DNA from: Apostichopus leukothele
Taxonomy: Eukaryota; Echinodermata; Holothuroidea; Aspidochirotida; Stichopodidae
Direction: 5' to 3'
Assembly: GCA_010014835.2 (NCBI GenBank)
Contig: JAAAKB020000013.1
Coordinates: 770,945 to 794,587 of the forward strand
Length of the DNA stretch: 23,643 nt
This document shows positions 1 to 11,300 of the stretch, one piece after another. Under the pieces are notes generated by a model, which worked only from the letters and a program-made list of their open reading frames with translations, did no database searches and was not told the origin of the DNA. The position numbers were made by a program, and so were the translations under genes. Within the stretch, counting starts at the first letter, position 1. Each line of letters starts with the position of its first letter.

Positions 1-54
1 GTAAAAAAATGCCTGGCCGCGCCTGGGGGCTAAAGTTGGATACAGAAAGAATGT

Positions 55-72
55 GGGGGGGGGGGGGGGGGG
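55..72 (+). repeat. Poly-G run of 18
   Basis: Eighteen consecutive G. Such runs are prone to length error in sequencing and may form a quadruplex. Confidence 0.95.
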
Positions 73-1722
73 TTAGAAGTTAGCTTTCCCCCGGACCACT
101 GAATACATACCAAATTTAAATTTTATGTGTCCGGTGTTTAAAAGCTCGGCCCCGAGTGACACTTTTACCAAACTTTCTTTTTCTTGAATAGTATTTTCGT
201 TTAACTGGCAAAGAGGTCTTTTCGTCCATCGGGCTATGAACGGGTTACGTCATCAACATATACTAGTATGTTCACTCACTAATATGTGAGCTTACGGCAT
301 TGTATTGTTCATACGTGAGATCACCTCCTTTAATATTGAGTACATTGGTAGTACGGAAGGGGTGGTGGGGAGGGCTGCTGAGGGTAAGCCCCGAATTTTG
401 AACCACCCAACTCTTTCCACGGTACTACCTCCCGTAGACGCAAACTACATATCAGCTATATATGCACATTACATGAACTGTCTCCAAGAATACTGTAATT
501 CTTGGTCATATTTTTGGAAACTCCCCTGTTAAAAAATGGAACCTTCCAGATTTCCTTTTCTTAACGCCTAATATAGTTTGTTTGCCTCACTTCCCTCGCT
601 GATATCCGAATTGGGAAATCATTCTCAAATATAGGAGCAACTGTTTTATTTTATCGACGAAATGATGTTTTTGTCGTGTTTAGTATGAGTCATCAACTAT
701 AATGTCTGTCGTCGTAAATTTGGCGGGAAAGTGATTATTTTCATGACTGTGGCACTCTCCATAATTTCTTACATGCTACTGTTCCGCACGTAAAGTCTAT
801 ACTAATTTCAACATTAAATCAAGGAGCGTTACAGATCGAGGTTGTATGGCGTGATTAAAAAAGGACGAGAAAACTCCAGATAAAGGAAACAAATTTGGAA
901 ACGAATACATGTAATCGATAGGTGTATATTGCACAGTTGTAGTCGAAACAAAAAATGATGACATGGAAAAAATATAGACATTGCTTAGACAACGTAACGA
1001 ACATACAACATTATTATTTGACTTTAATACGAGACTTTTTCATACTATTAATATTCTAATTGGAAAAATAAATATGGTATCACAGTATATATATACGCAT
1101 ATTGTTCATTTAAACAGTTGTCAGTGACCAAAAAAGGAAAAAAAACATAATTCAAACAGTAAAAATGTTACTTTGTTACTTTTTGTTAAAATTGTCGTTA
1201 CTAACTTGATGAATTTTTAGTTCACGGAAAATATTTGTTTCTTCAGTTATGGTGCATAAGGTTATAGTCGTGTTAAAAAGGTAGAAAAGCTTGCATCATA
1301 TTGATAAATAATTTACACCAAATTAGAATTGCAATGATAATTTTGTATCATTACATGTAGATTGAACAACATAGCTGACATATTGTTCTATTTTGGGGAT
1401 CATCATCGAGTTCGCCTGAACTCTAGTTTATAGACAAGAAAAAAAACTAGCATCAATACAACGGAGTTACCGCTGTGATTTAAATTTCTTTCCGTGCCTA
1501 ATTAGCACGCGCAGAATTCGGAAGTGAAATCAAGTGATACCAAAATCGAGAATCGTCGTAAGAATTTCTTTTACTATTTCGACCTTTATACGTCTGAATG
1601 TAGCACCGCGACCATTGGGTTGTAGTCTCCTGCAGATTACGCAATCTATCCTTTTGTGAACATTGCGATAGCCAAGGGAGTTGTCAAGGAAGGGGTGGAA
1701 GTGGCGTAGGGCTCCCCACCCA

Positions 1723-1781
1723 CTCCTTCCTCCTCCTCCTTCCTCCTCCTTCCTCCTCCTTCCTCCTCCTTCCTCCTCCTT
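1723..1781 (+). repeat. (TCCTCCTCCT)n microsatellite
   Basis: Pyrimidine-only tract with a 10-bp unit made of TCC triplets, about five to six units. Confidence 0.93.
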
Positions 1782-1980
1782 GATACCTGAAATCCTGGGC
1801 TTCTGATGTTAAACAAACTCCTTTTTTCGATTTAAGATAAATATCTATTTCATGATTAGCGATATTCCATGAGCCGTATAATAGAGTACTGTTCGTAAAC
1901 TAATATTACACAATTCACAGAACATACAATAGAATCGATAGATAAGCACGGAGCAGCGGTGGCGTATTCGTGAAGTAAAT

Positions 1981-2065
1981 ATGATATGTGTGTTCACTTA
2001 CACAATAAATATGATATGTGTGTTCACTTACACAATAAATATGATATGTGTGTTCACTAACATAA
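1981..2065 (+). repeat. Tandem repeat, 30-bp unit, nearly three copies
   Basis: The unit begins ATGATATGTGTGTTCACTTA. Copies start at 1981, 2011 and 2041; the first two are identical and the third diverges near its end (CACTAACAT for CACTTACAC). Confidence 0.95.
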
Positions 2066-2130
2066 TATCAACGATCGCGTATCTGTTTTTTCTCTTCCCC
2101 GCTAGAAATTGTAATATTGAATACAAGTAT

Positions 2131-2319
2131 ATTTAAATGTGATACTTTTTAAGAAAAAGTCACCCAGGAAAGAACCTGGGCACGAAAACCAAACTACCAA
2201 ACGACTGATCCGCTCTCAGCCCCAGTCCCCTTACATCGGGACTGTGACTGTGTGATCATCGTCGGGTGTGCATCACCATTCCCCTCGAAAGGGAACAGAT
2301 ACTACATTTAAATGTGATA
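2131..2319 (-). mobile_element. 161-bp SINE or LINE-3'-tail-like insertion with 14-bp target-site duplication
   Basis: The 14-mer ATTTAAATGTGATA occurs at 2131-2144 and again at 2306-2319, flanking 161 bp of more G+C-rich sequence (2145-2305). The insert carries three inverted repeats: CCCAGG/CCTGGG (about 2163-2180), AGTCCC/GGGACT (about 2225-2242) and TTCCCC/GGGAA (about 2279-2294). Identical 14-bp flanks are typical of target-primed reverse transcription. Read on the minus strand it ends in a hairpin followed by a T/A-rich tail (TGACTTTTTC...), which suggests that orientation. I cannot identify a tRNA or 5S head, so a short LINE 3' end is as likely as a SINE. The perfect duplication suggests a fairly recent insertion. 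Confidence 0.7.
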
Positions 2320-2945
2320 TAGCGTGTTCACTTAGCTTAGTTGCAAGAACATTCGGCATAAAGTACAACATACAAATGAGATAAGTACGTATAGATGAGC
2401 ACCTTAATAGCGTAATTATCTACATTGGATATGTAAATCACACACTTTCAACCAACTGTATATAGTAGGCTACACGTCATGGACAGCAAACCAGCGTCAT
2501 TCTTATTGTATAGTAAAAAGTCAGGACTAAAAACTTCATTTTTGTAATACAAACTTGACATAGATCAAAATGTGATGTTTGAAAAAAAAATTGGGCATTT
2601 CTTGCAATAAAATGCCCGTATATTGCATCATTTTGAATAAGGATAAATACCATGAAAATGTATATTAATAATGACTTTATTAAGTTTCAAGTGCGTTAGT
2701 CGTATCCATATCATCAATTATCACTTTAAAGATTGAAATGAAATTTGTTGAATAGTTATAACTGAGGTGAGGCCATATGGCGGGGTTAGGCAATAGGGTG
2801 GGGATGGGTTTGGGTTGCTTATTGTACCTTTTCAAGGAAACTATACCGACTAATGGAATGTTTTTCTTACTATTTCGACGGCACTTGATAAAATGAAAGA
2901 ATATTAATGTCATTATTAAGCACATATAGCCTCAAAGGCAATTAC

Positions 2946-2968
2946 ATGCCCCCCCCCCTCCCCTCCCT
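2946..2968 (+). repeat. C-rich low-complexity tract
   Basis: A run of C followed by TCCCCTCCC. No other meaning seen. Confidence 0.85.
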
Positions 2969-3299
2969 ACATCCATTTAGAGCAGGGTAATCGCTTCCAA
3001 AGTCCTTTACGATTTTTGCCGTATTACACATGACGTCATGACTGTCTATAGCATTTCATCATACAGAATTACAACATAGATTCCATGGTGTACGTGGAAG
3101 CTGTACAACTTCAAATGAACATGTGCATAGTATCGAATTTGTACAGGCAATGTTGCATGTAATACTGTATTGAATAGACACCATTAGCAATAAACATTTA
3201 TTTATATTTATACATTATTGTTTACCAAAGAATGACGGAACAACTTAAACTCATTCGTTCTTGTTGATATAGTTAAGCTTATTAAAGTGTTGTAAAAAG

Positions 3300-3470
3300 T
3301 CGAATGACTTGACTAGAGTCGGCAAACCCAGATCACTTGGGTCGATTCGAGTCAGCAACCCAAAATGATTTAACTTGACTCCAGTGAACCTTAAAATGAC
3401 TTGTCTTGGCTTGACTTGAAAATGTTTCTGACTTGACTTGACTTGACTTGACTTGACTTGTGCAAACTAG
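3300..3470 (+). repeat. (GACTT)n pentanucleotide repeat with decayed flank
   Basis: A clean GACTT array at about 3430-3460 is preceded by about 120 bp of scattered, decayed GACTTG/GACTC copies, which suggests an older, longer array. Confidence 0.88.
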
Positions 3471-5222
3471 TAAGCTGACAAATTACCTTGTCACTCGACC
3501 ACAGTTGCCTTTATTTGATGAACTAGATTAAAGGGTGACTTGCTAAAAAACTGATTAACTATGAAATAAATACTTTGAAAGATCACGAACGTGCGGTCGA
3601 AGAACCATCTAGTCACACACTGACACACACAGACACACGACGTACAAAAATGAATTAAGGTCGTTTTGAAGCGACAAAATTGTTATTCGATAACTGAAGT
3701 CTTATAAGAAAAGAGTTAAACTCCATTTCATTCGACTATAGGTTCTATATATTGTATAATTTTCAATGTTTATACTACTTCCGCGAAACACCTATTCCCT
3801 TCTTTTGCTTATCCTGTCGAATGAATTTGAGGGGCCTAATGGTCTAAATCGACAAAAACTTTAAAACTAAACTTTTTATGATAAAAGATAGAAGTCCAAA
3901 GTACGCGACTACAAAGGGAAGAACAAACCACATATTAATTCCACTGACGTCATCAGTGAACACGACCTACATTTTCTCCATTTTGATTTACTTGTGAATT
4001 TTAAATGCTTTATTTTTTTTTTCATTTTTTCATTTCCGCAGTGTGATTATGATAAACTTCATCGTGATTTGGCAATAATCAAGATATTAATAATTAAAAT
4101 TTAGGATATGAGTATCCTTATTGATCTGAATGAAATGTTGGCTCATTTGGGAATTGGAAAGGTTAATTGGCTGTGGTTTTTAGAAGAAAAGCGCCTCATA
4201 GGGAGCTAGGGTGATGTATCGTATCGTCAAAGTCAGTCTTTGCTAATATATAACTCTTTTGGAACACTTCCTGGTGGAAATCATATGCATATTGAGGAGG
4301 GGATGGGGTGGAGAGAGGGGCCGTAGGGCAGGGAATATCTGCGGGGAATGGTACCTCGTCTGAGAGCGTTAACCGACCCATGGCTACATACCATCATCGA
4401 ATGTTTTTGACTATTTTGGTAACCAAATACCAGTCGTGACTCTGGTAAAACTTCCAACTGTTACAACAAGCATTTACTTCGATGTGGGTAAAGACATGGA
4501 TGTGTTTGTGGTGGGTGGGTGGAGGGAGGGTTGGATTTGGACAGGGTAAACAATCTTATAAATCCTCCTAAAATAAACCTGGCGTATTCTTCGTCATTTC
4601 TTACAAGTGATGCATTTACCTTTTTTTTACACAGGTTTTTACACAAAGCCTATATTTTTATGAGATTTAGCGTGTGCCGTTGAACCATTCATCAGTCTGT
4701 ACCAATGAACACGATTGTCCAATTGTTTAGTATCTGATAAATTGAAGATAACCTGAAGAAGAGGGAAAACAAAAGAAGAGATAAATTAAGATAAATAGTA
4801 CATCGTTTAAATTGTGACATACGTTGCAATATAAACCAATATGGAATTACTGTTCAATATCGTTGCGAGATTCATAGCAGCAATGGTGATTAGAAAGAAA
4901 CATCGTCTTCAGTTGGATGTTGTTTTCCTTACTTAATTCAAACCAAGACATATTTGTTCTTATGACATGAATACAACATGGATCTATGTGAAAGGGGCAA
5001 AAAAGATTTGGAATTTGAGCTGAATAGTTGCCACGCAATGACGTCATCAAAACTAAAAATTTTATGCAATAATGGTACCTTCAAGCCAACTTTCTTCAAC
5101 GCATAACATGTTGAGTTTGTTTCAGATATATTTTTTGTGATGCTTTAATTTGAGAAGGCTTTTTATAAGACATATTTTAATTAACCTATTAATGTATTAT
5201 GAAATATACAATTTAAGACTAC

Positions 5223-5388
5223 CTTTCCCATAAAATTTTCCGAGTTCCGAGAAGAGCTCCATATCGTTAATTCAAGGCTGTGATTGGTCAAAAGTTCGCT
5301 AGCTCGAAGGTCACGGAATAGCAACGTTTGATTCCACTCTGGAGTAAGAGTCCTTGGAACACAGGCAGTTCGTTTTTCGTCACTAGAA
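5223..5388 (-). CDS. PCLO: Exon 14: middle of C2A, last exon seen
   Basis: Acceptor TTTATTGTGCAG and donor AAG|GTAGTC bound 166 nt, entry phase 2, exit phase 0. It codes SSSDEKRTACVPRTLTPEWN, then QTLLFRDLRASELLTNHSLE and LTIWSSSRNSENFMGK. The KRRT...LNPEWNQT signature of Piccolo/RIM C2A is present (KRTACV..TLTPEWNQT). In loop 3 the usual W-D-x-D reads WSSS, so two Ca2+ ligands are absent. The remaining C2A strand (W-Y-x-L) should lie in a further exon that I could not find in the window. Confidence 0.9.
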
Positions 5389-8300
5389 CTGCACAATAAA
5401 TCATAGAAATCTGTTCTGTTAGCTTATGGTTTGGATCGATTTTGTTTTTCTTTCAGAGCAACGATAGCTTATTTATATTCTGCTATAAGTGATCGATCTA
5501 TGGAGTTAAAGATGGTAGGGCAGAAATGGTCCCGAAACGCACCATTGACACATAGCTGGTTACTTTTTATAATAACACTGTCAATTTAGACCTGTTAGCC
5601 CTAGAAATATAACGGTAAGAGAGAGAAACTCTAAATCTATGCTGGTCATATTTGAAAGAATGTTGCTATAGTAATATGATATTAGCGCAATCATTTCGCC
5701 ACATATGTGATAATAATAATGATTGTAATGAAACGTTAAATTATAAGGACATGTTACAGGCTTGTTAACGAATGAGTTACAGAACAGACTTGGACTTTAA
5801 AATTAGCATAAGGTCACATATACTTTTGTAGAATAAAACGGTGGCAGCGGAAGAAGAAGAAGAACATACCTTTTCATTGGAAGCAGTCTGACCACTACGA
5901 ATGGATCAGCTAATCCATCATTTGTCTTACCCACCAGGCCACGCCCTCGAAGAACATCTACCCTCAGCTCACCCCTGCCAGCGTCATAAGCTAAACGAAC
6001 CTAACAGAGGCAAAAGAAAGAGTCATTGACATCCTTGAAAGGGTAGAATGCAGCAGCGAAAAGTTACGAACTATTTAGGGCGAGAGTCTCCCTTTTGTGA
6101 GAAGAGTAGCCCGTCGAGAAGCTAAGCATTTGTCAAAGCTATTATCTATGCAACAAATTACGGTATTGATATATATTATGGGGTTATATCGTTGAAGAAG
6201 GGTGAGAATGGAGCGGAAGGATTTGGCACGCGAATTCTTTTACGAGTTAGCAACTGGGCAGTACATATATGTTATAATAAACTTGAGTGGCATTGTTCTG
6301 ACTTAATAGAGGCATAAGATGCCCTTGTTATTCGTACGTCAGGTGATTGGAGTTTCCATGTTTTAGTCCAATAACCGCTTCTCTATATATTACATTGAAC
6401 ATGTCAGTCTGAAAGTGCAATACAAGAGCTATACACTATTCAGTAAACTATACGATACGTACTGTTCTTTTCACGTGCAAACGTGAATGTATGTATCGTT
6501 CCGTGACCGACAACTACAGCACTATAGCCTAGGCATCACGTGATCGGACGATACATCAACATTAACGCGAAAGTTTATATTACGCGCATGCGAACGAACC
6601 TATAGCTACACATTTGTATGAAATCCTATTTACCTGAAGTTCTCCTGTGATTCTTGCTACTTTGGCGTCTGATGTTGGTCTCGCTACCTGCCTGGGAGGA
6701 TGGTCGCCTCTATGACCAGAGCTCGGAGGTTCACGCCTGTGATTGGAAGAACTTCTCGGTGCTATGGAAGGAAATTTTATTTAGAGTACAAAAGAGGATA
6801 TGAGATGAAGAATGTCCTTAAGAATGGTTCAGAAAATGTATCAAGAGTATAACATGGTTGGAATTTAGTTTTAAGCTAGCTTTATTTATGTTTCCGTTGA
6901 GAATTCCTCCTCCAGACGTTTATTTATTATGAAAATCCGACAAACGTTATATAAACCGTTTCCTCTAACTATAACACGCACACACACTTATAATATCATT
7001 GCAATTCAATGTTGCCCTATGTTTATCCTCACTTCAACCTATCCCGTTTACAATGTAGATAGAAAGGTGATAATAGAGCGTAATTGAATTTTGCCTCTCC
7101 CCCTACTCCTCCTCACCCCTCCCCTCCCCTTCTCTCCCCTCCCCGCCCCTCCCGATCGTGGCAGTACCCTTTCTGTTCTCCCTTTCTGTTTTGTCGTACT
7201 TGACACCGCACCCACTTAGCCACTGGTTGGCTAATAACAAACTTTGTATGCGCACCACCTCTCTAATTGCACTCACGATTACTACTGTGGTGATGACTCC
7301 GCTGTACCTCTCTCCCTGGAGGGCGTTGAACTCTGTATCTCGGTGAGTCTAAAAGGTTTGGTCCACTAGACGGAAAGAACATAAAACACGTTTATTCTTA
7401 AATTAATTTCCACGGGTAAGGAGAAAGCTACGTGGAGAAGGAAAAATGAAGGAAATTCATGTAGGAAACTGTCAGAAAAGTTGAGTCGTTCAAAGGTTAT
7501 ACAGTTCGGGAGAGAGCCAATTTTATTTGCCTGTATCTATTCAACTTTTTCAATGACAATAGATTAGGGAGTTGATATCCTTTATTCATAAGTTAGATGA
7601 AACTAACCACTTCACTGTGACGTCGGCCATCTTCCTTGCTGTTCTCATGATGAGTTGAACTTCTTCGAAAGTTTTTCCCGTCAGAGGTGTACCGCACCAT
7701 TCCAACACCTGATCACCCTCTCGTAAACCTGAAGTGAAAATAGTTACACCAACATCAGTTAATGTTACCCAATTCCTTTACGAACTGGTCCTGAGTGATG
7801 AAACTGAAACGTTACTAGTGATGCATAACGTAATAGTAATCCGCCGATTTAATGAATTTGTAGATTTACCTGCTTTCTGAGCCGCTCCTCCTTCTACAAC
7901 GTCAGTAATGTAAGCCACCAGCTGGTTGGATCCTGGCATTCTCTTCCCACCGACGACCCGTAACCCCAAATCACCTCCACTGCCTGAACCAGAGGAAGGC
8001 CCGTTACTGTTACGTTTTAAGTGAAAGATGTTTGATGTGCGTTCTCCTCTACTCCGACGAGGCACTGGAGGCTGTTTACAAATGTAGAAATAGAGATATG
8101 GAATTACTAACATGTGATTATTAACTATATAAATTTGGTTAAATAGGGCAAAAATACCTACCATGGAGGACAGGAAGAGGATGGTTTCCAACGTGGCAAT
8201 GAAAAGGCGTACGTATAGGAGAACCACATCCAACCATGTGAGAGAGATGCTTGTGATGACCACCTCCTCCAAACATCTGAGATATATCTTAGTCCATTTG

Positions 8301-11300
8301 TGAGATATCACAGTTACAACTGCCCATCACAAAAGAGACTTAAGACTTTAGCAAGTCTAAATATGGCATCATCGAGCCACAGATGGTTGATGGTTTCTAA
8401 AGACTACTTTTATTGATTACAATTGAGTTAGCGAATGCTGATTCTGAAATGTTAAAATACTTAGCATGACAAAATAATGCTATTGGTTTCAGGGGCAACA
8501 CTCACATTGACATTGCTGAAGGGATGAAAAGTGAAGGGAAAGTAAAATGGTTTATCTCCTGATAGCACTATGAAACCACAGACTTGTAAAAGGTGAGTCA
8601 CCCGACAAATCGTTAAAATCCGAAATATCCCAATCTTAGACAAACTTAGAGAAATAATTTATAAAAAGTTATCATTCATTCCTCTTAAAGAAAAATGGTT
8701 GGTTTGATTCTCTTTTAATAAACGTGATAATTCCACATACCGTATTTTATGAAGTTTAGCTTAATGTGGTAGAAAACAGTTAACAAATAGAAGATCGATA
8801 TTTAACAATTATTTAGTCATAACCGTCGTAATGAAAACTGTATTGATCATGCTTTCGATCGAACAGAACGATGACGACATCTACATTTTTGTGATGATGC
8901 TGGAAAGTTCCACAATTGAGAAATTGTCAGCATACCTGTTGCGCACTGCTTGGGTGCGCTCTGTGGCCCTCGCTTCTAGACATGTGTTGTGAATCCATCT
9001 TGGGTATTGGCAGCTGACGTGCTTGCTTTTGCCTGGTTTCACTATGAACGGTAACAGCTGGGAGATCTAAAGCAAAGATACATATTCATTCTCAATAAAG
9101 TCGTAGGAAATCAATGATAAAGTTACATATACACACTCATCCCCGTAATACTAGAATATTTATAGGACATTAGAACTTAATGCACTAGTATATTGCTGAA
9201 AGATCCAAACTAAAATGTTTCTAGCTTTGAATTTAACATCTTCTTGAAACAAGCCAGAAGAGTAAATTCGGCAATAGCCATTACTATAAATGGCGAGCAA
9301 AATGTTTTCTTGTAGACATGCTTCTGTAAGCAAAAGACCCCCCCCCCCCCACCCAAAAAAAACATACTAATATTTAATTTCCTCACGTAGCTATGGATGG
9401 GACAGAAAAAGGGACAGTCTTTGGGAAATATACCCCGATAGTTTTACTGTGTTAAACATGAAGTTGCAGACGCTCACCTCTCTTTGGCATCGATGGTAAG
9501 CCTGACGCAACTTCACGAGGTGCATCTCTTTTCTGAGAGGCAGGAGAACCAGAGGAGAGGTCTCCATCAAAATCTGAACTCTCTTCCAGTGGGAGTATTA
9601 ATCCAGCACCTTCGATCTCTCTGTCATCGGGTCCATCCCCTAAGGGCCGAGCTGGCAAGACACGCGATTCTGACAAACTGCTTGCCAACTTACCACCGGA
9701 ACCCGATAAACTTTCATCGCTGTTTGACCAGTGAGCTGTAGTATAGTCGTATTGCCCGTCGGTGGTCTTTTCAAATCGCAAAGCGGGTTCGTGTGATTTT
9801 AAGATGTAATCGGCTAGTGTCTCAGGGTGGACATTGTTACCTCTCGGTTGATGGTCGGTGACAACTCTCGTTCTGTACTGTTGATAATCTGTCTCTAGCT
9901 TCTCTTCTAGTGCAGTTAGTTCCTTGATACGTCGTTCAATTTCTTCTCCCTCCCTACTGAGACGATCAACTTCATTCTGATAAAATGTGTTACAAAATAT
10001 TAGGAGATATCATATATCACAATGAAAGAAGTGGAATATCATATATCACAATAAAATAAGTGAAAACTAGCCTTGGTTGTATTTCCCATCGTGTTGAGTA
10101 AAACGTTTTTAAGAATTTTCCTTTATACTTTTTAGTCAGTTTTTATAGTTAAGAAACCCTTGTATGTAAAAAGGAAGTGAAAGAATTACATTAAAGGTAT
10201 CTATAGGTTATATGAATAAATGAAGTGTAATTAACGATAAATCTAATCTAAATATTGTTAATGAAAGAAACTTTAAAGAAAATGCCGTTACCGAATACAC
10301 TTTGGATATTCACCGAATACAGCCTTAAAAGAACGTAGCGAAACATTCCAAAAATATTCTAAACTTACCTGGTTGTCTTTAATCAACTGTGGAATATTCC
10401 GCCTAGTTTCCTTCCTGATCCATTCAGGTCCCTCTGCTTCTCTTCGTGATCCCTCATGACCCGACGACCCGCTCATTCGAGGGGATTCTCCTGGATATAC
10501 TTCACTCCTAGACTTAAGAAATGGATCTCTCTCTGGAAATTTTAACTCTTCCGTTGTGTGAACTGGTGATGTATCTATATCCCAGTATTTTTGCGACTCC
10601 AGCTCAGTCTCATACTGATCACGAGAACTGCTGACGGGATTTTTCGATTCACTAGACATCTTATCGTCGAATTTGTAATCATATGGATGATGACTTGTCT
10701 TTCTCTCATACTCGTGGTCACTATGTGATGTGTAGACTCGTTTTGGTTTGTCAGCCACCGGAGTGTCTCCTTGATCAAATGCATCGTATGACTTGCCTGT
10801 TGCTTGGGTTACTTGCCTTTCAATTTCTCGGATAATGTCCTCCTCTGATTTTGAAAACTGTACATACTTTTCTTTATCTAAACCCATCGCCACCATATTA
10901 CCTCCCTCTTTCCTACCCCTTTCCACACTGTCTGAAGGTTTTACCTGATATGCCTTCTCATCTTTACTATCTTGTTGCGGTCTTTCTTGGCTTGCAGTTT
11001 TACGATTGATCACGACGTCAGAATCGGATAGGCTACCATCGGAACGATACTTCTGTTGGATGAAAGAACGATGTTTTTGATGCTCTTGAGACACACCTGC
11101 TGGAAGATTCTGACTACAGATCTTTGATGTCATTTCGTCTAATTCGTGTTTACGTCTTTCCATTTCTAATTGAATTGCTTTACGACTCAATAAACCTTTA
11201 ACTTTATCTAATTCAATTTCTGACTGTAGATCGCCAGTGTCTTCCGTCGTAGTTCGCCCTAATACGGGCGAAGCCGATGGGCTTGAACCAGCGGGTACGT

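Larger units (their letters stand above)
1..5222. other. Intron or gene-free sequence below the last recognised exon
   Basis: I find no convincing exon here on either strand. Open frames are short, low-complexity and lack matched splice sites. The region holds homopolymer and microsatellite tracts, a 30-bp tandem repeat and one retroposed insertion, listed separately. If the gene continues past the window edge, this is one intron of more than 5.2 kb, much longer than the 0.1-2.4 kb introns upstream. Confidence 0.55.

Noticed and set aside
169-204. 36-nt minus-strand block coding LNENTIQEKESL between plausible splice sites, phase 0 to 0
   Set aside because: It does not resemble the missing C2A end (no W-Y-x-L), lies 5 kb from the last exon and has only moderate signals. 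A short match like this is expected by chance in 5 kb.
305-532. Plus-strand open frame of 75 codons
   Set aside because: No domain, no codon or splice support, and lies in otherwise non-coding A+T-rich sequence.
2145-2305. tRNA gene or self-cleaving ribozyme in the structured 161-bp block
   Set aside because: No cloverleaf, no A/B box pair and no complete hammerhead core; the flanking duplication explains it better as a retroposed insert.
3593-3609. GGTCGAAGAACCA shared with about 19371-19383, considered as a dispersed repeat
   Set aside because: Similarity does not extend beyond about 13-15 bases on either side.
6491-6556. Inverted repeat considered as a MITE
   Set aside because: Arms are short and imperfect and no target-site duplication was found.
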